Assembly: GCA_001002135.1 (NCBI GenBank)
Contig: LCLP01000004.1
Coordinates: 1-38,330, forward strand
Reading direction: 5' to 3'
Length of the DNA stretch: 38,330 nt
Source: Candidatus Pacebacteria bacterium GW2011_GWA1_46_10
GTDB taxonomy: Bacteria; Patescibacteriota; Microgenomatia; UBA1400; PJMF01
Both the position numbers and the translations under genes were made by a program. Positions 37,982 through 38,330 of this stretch are shown here, in pieces (position 1 is the stretch's first letter; every line of letters starts with the position of its first letter). A model generated the notes under the pieces. It had not been told where the DNA came from. It saw only the letters and a list, made by a program, of their open reading frames with translations, and ran no database searches.

Positions 37982-38330
37982 ATGGCCGATACTGATACTC
38001 AACCAGAACTCCAGACAGACCAGGAGCAGGCCCAAAATCCGCTCAACAGTCCTATAGGATCATACGTCCTCAAACGCCTAAATCCTGATGCTGATCCAGC
38101 CGAAGTTCGTCAGTTTTTTGCCCAGCTTGACGGCATCAAGGAAAACGAGGTTATCTCTGCTAATTTTAATTCTTTGTTTCAAAATACTCCTGGTTTTAAC
38201 CTCCGCTACACCAAGAGCTCATACTTCGACGGCGAGCACCCAGGGGAAATGTACTTGTTCAGGAGCGACCTGGCACTCATTATGTATGATTGGCTCTCCC
38301 GCCAACCAGAGTTAAAACAAAACCTCAGTA
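37982..38330 (+). CDS. Unknown protein, 3'-truncated at window edge
   Basis: Open to the window end: MADTDTQPELQTDQEQAQNPLNSPIGSYVLKRLNPDADPAEVRQFFAQLDGIKENEVISANFNSLFQNTPGFNLRYTKSSYFDGEHPGEMYLFRSDLALIMYDWLSRQPELKQNLS. TATAAT at 37968-37973, 8 nt before the ATG. Missed by the ORF track. Confidence 0.8.
   Translation, partial: MADTDTQPELQTDQEQAQNPLNSPIGSYVLKRLNPDADPAEVRQFFAQLDGIKENEVISANFNSLFQNTPGFNLRYTKSSYFDGEHPGEMYLFRSDLALIMYDWLSRQPELKQNLS

Overview
This window looks like a Candidate Phyla Radiation (Patescibacteria)-type chromosome segment; that is inferred from gene content, with no database search. It uses the standard genetic code, since TGA is a normal stop. Left part (1-24 kb): a Gly-rich surface protein, three type IV pseudopilins, a membrane O-antigen-ligase-like/TPR protein, an XRE regulator, obg, an SDR-type threonine dehydrogenase, a LysM-M23 peptidase, rho, a sortase, a TraG/VirD4-like ATPase, radA, an NTase-cytidylyltransferase fusion, yvcK, an orphan membrane-anchored solute-binding protein and a VanW protein. 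Right part (24-38 kb): a RelE/ParE-type TA pair, a Phd-like protein, a SpoIID-domain protein, and a type IV secretion/pilus-like cluster (two VirB2/TrbC-like small membrane proteins, a large secreted Cys-rich protein, a VirB6/TrbL-like protein). An AT-rich minus-strand block of unknown genes interrupts the secretion cluster. Main observations: (i) a convincing cobalamin-riboswitch aptamer (about 37451-37577, minus strand) with a downstream intrinsic terminator, placed directly upstream of a two-gene operon of unknown function inside the secretion locus; (ii) many start codons lie 6-8 nt after a -10-like box, suggesting widespread leaderless transcription; (iii) degenerate TATWAAC heptamer repeats immediately upstream of pilin and other genes; (iv) candidate structured RNAs at 13.24-13.54 kb; (v) twin palindromic operators flanking a noncoding stretch upstream of the XRE gene; (vi) an apparent frameshift in the first gene. 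The supplied ORF track misses an open frame (37982 to the window end) and a 39-aa ORF (37821-37940).
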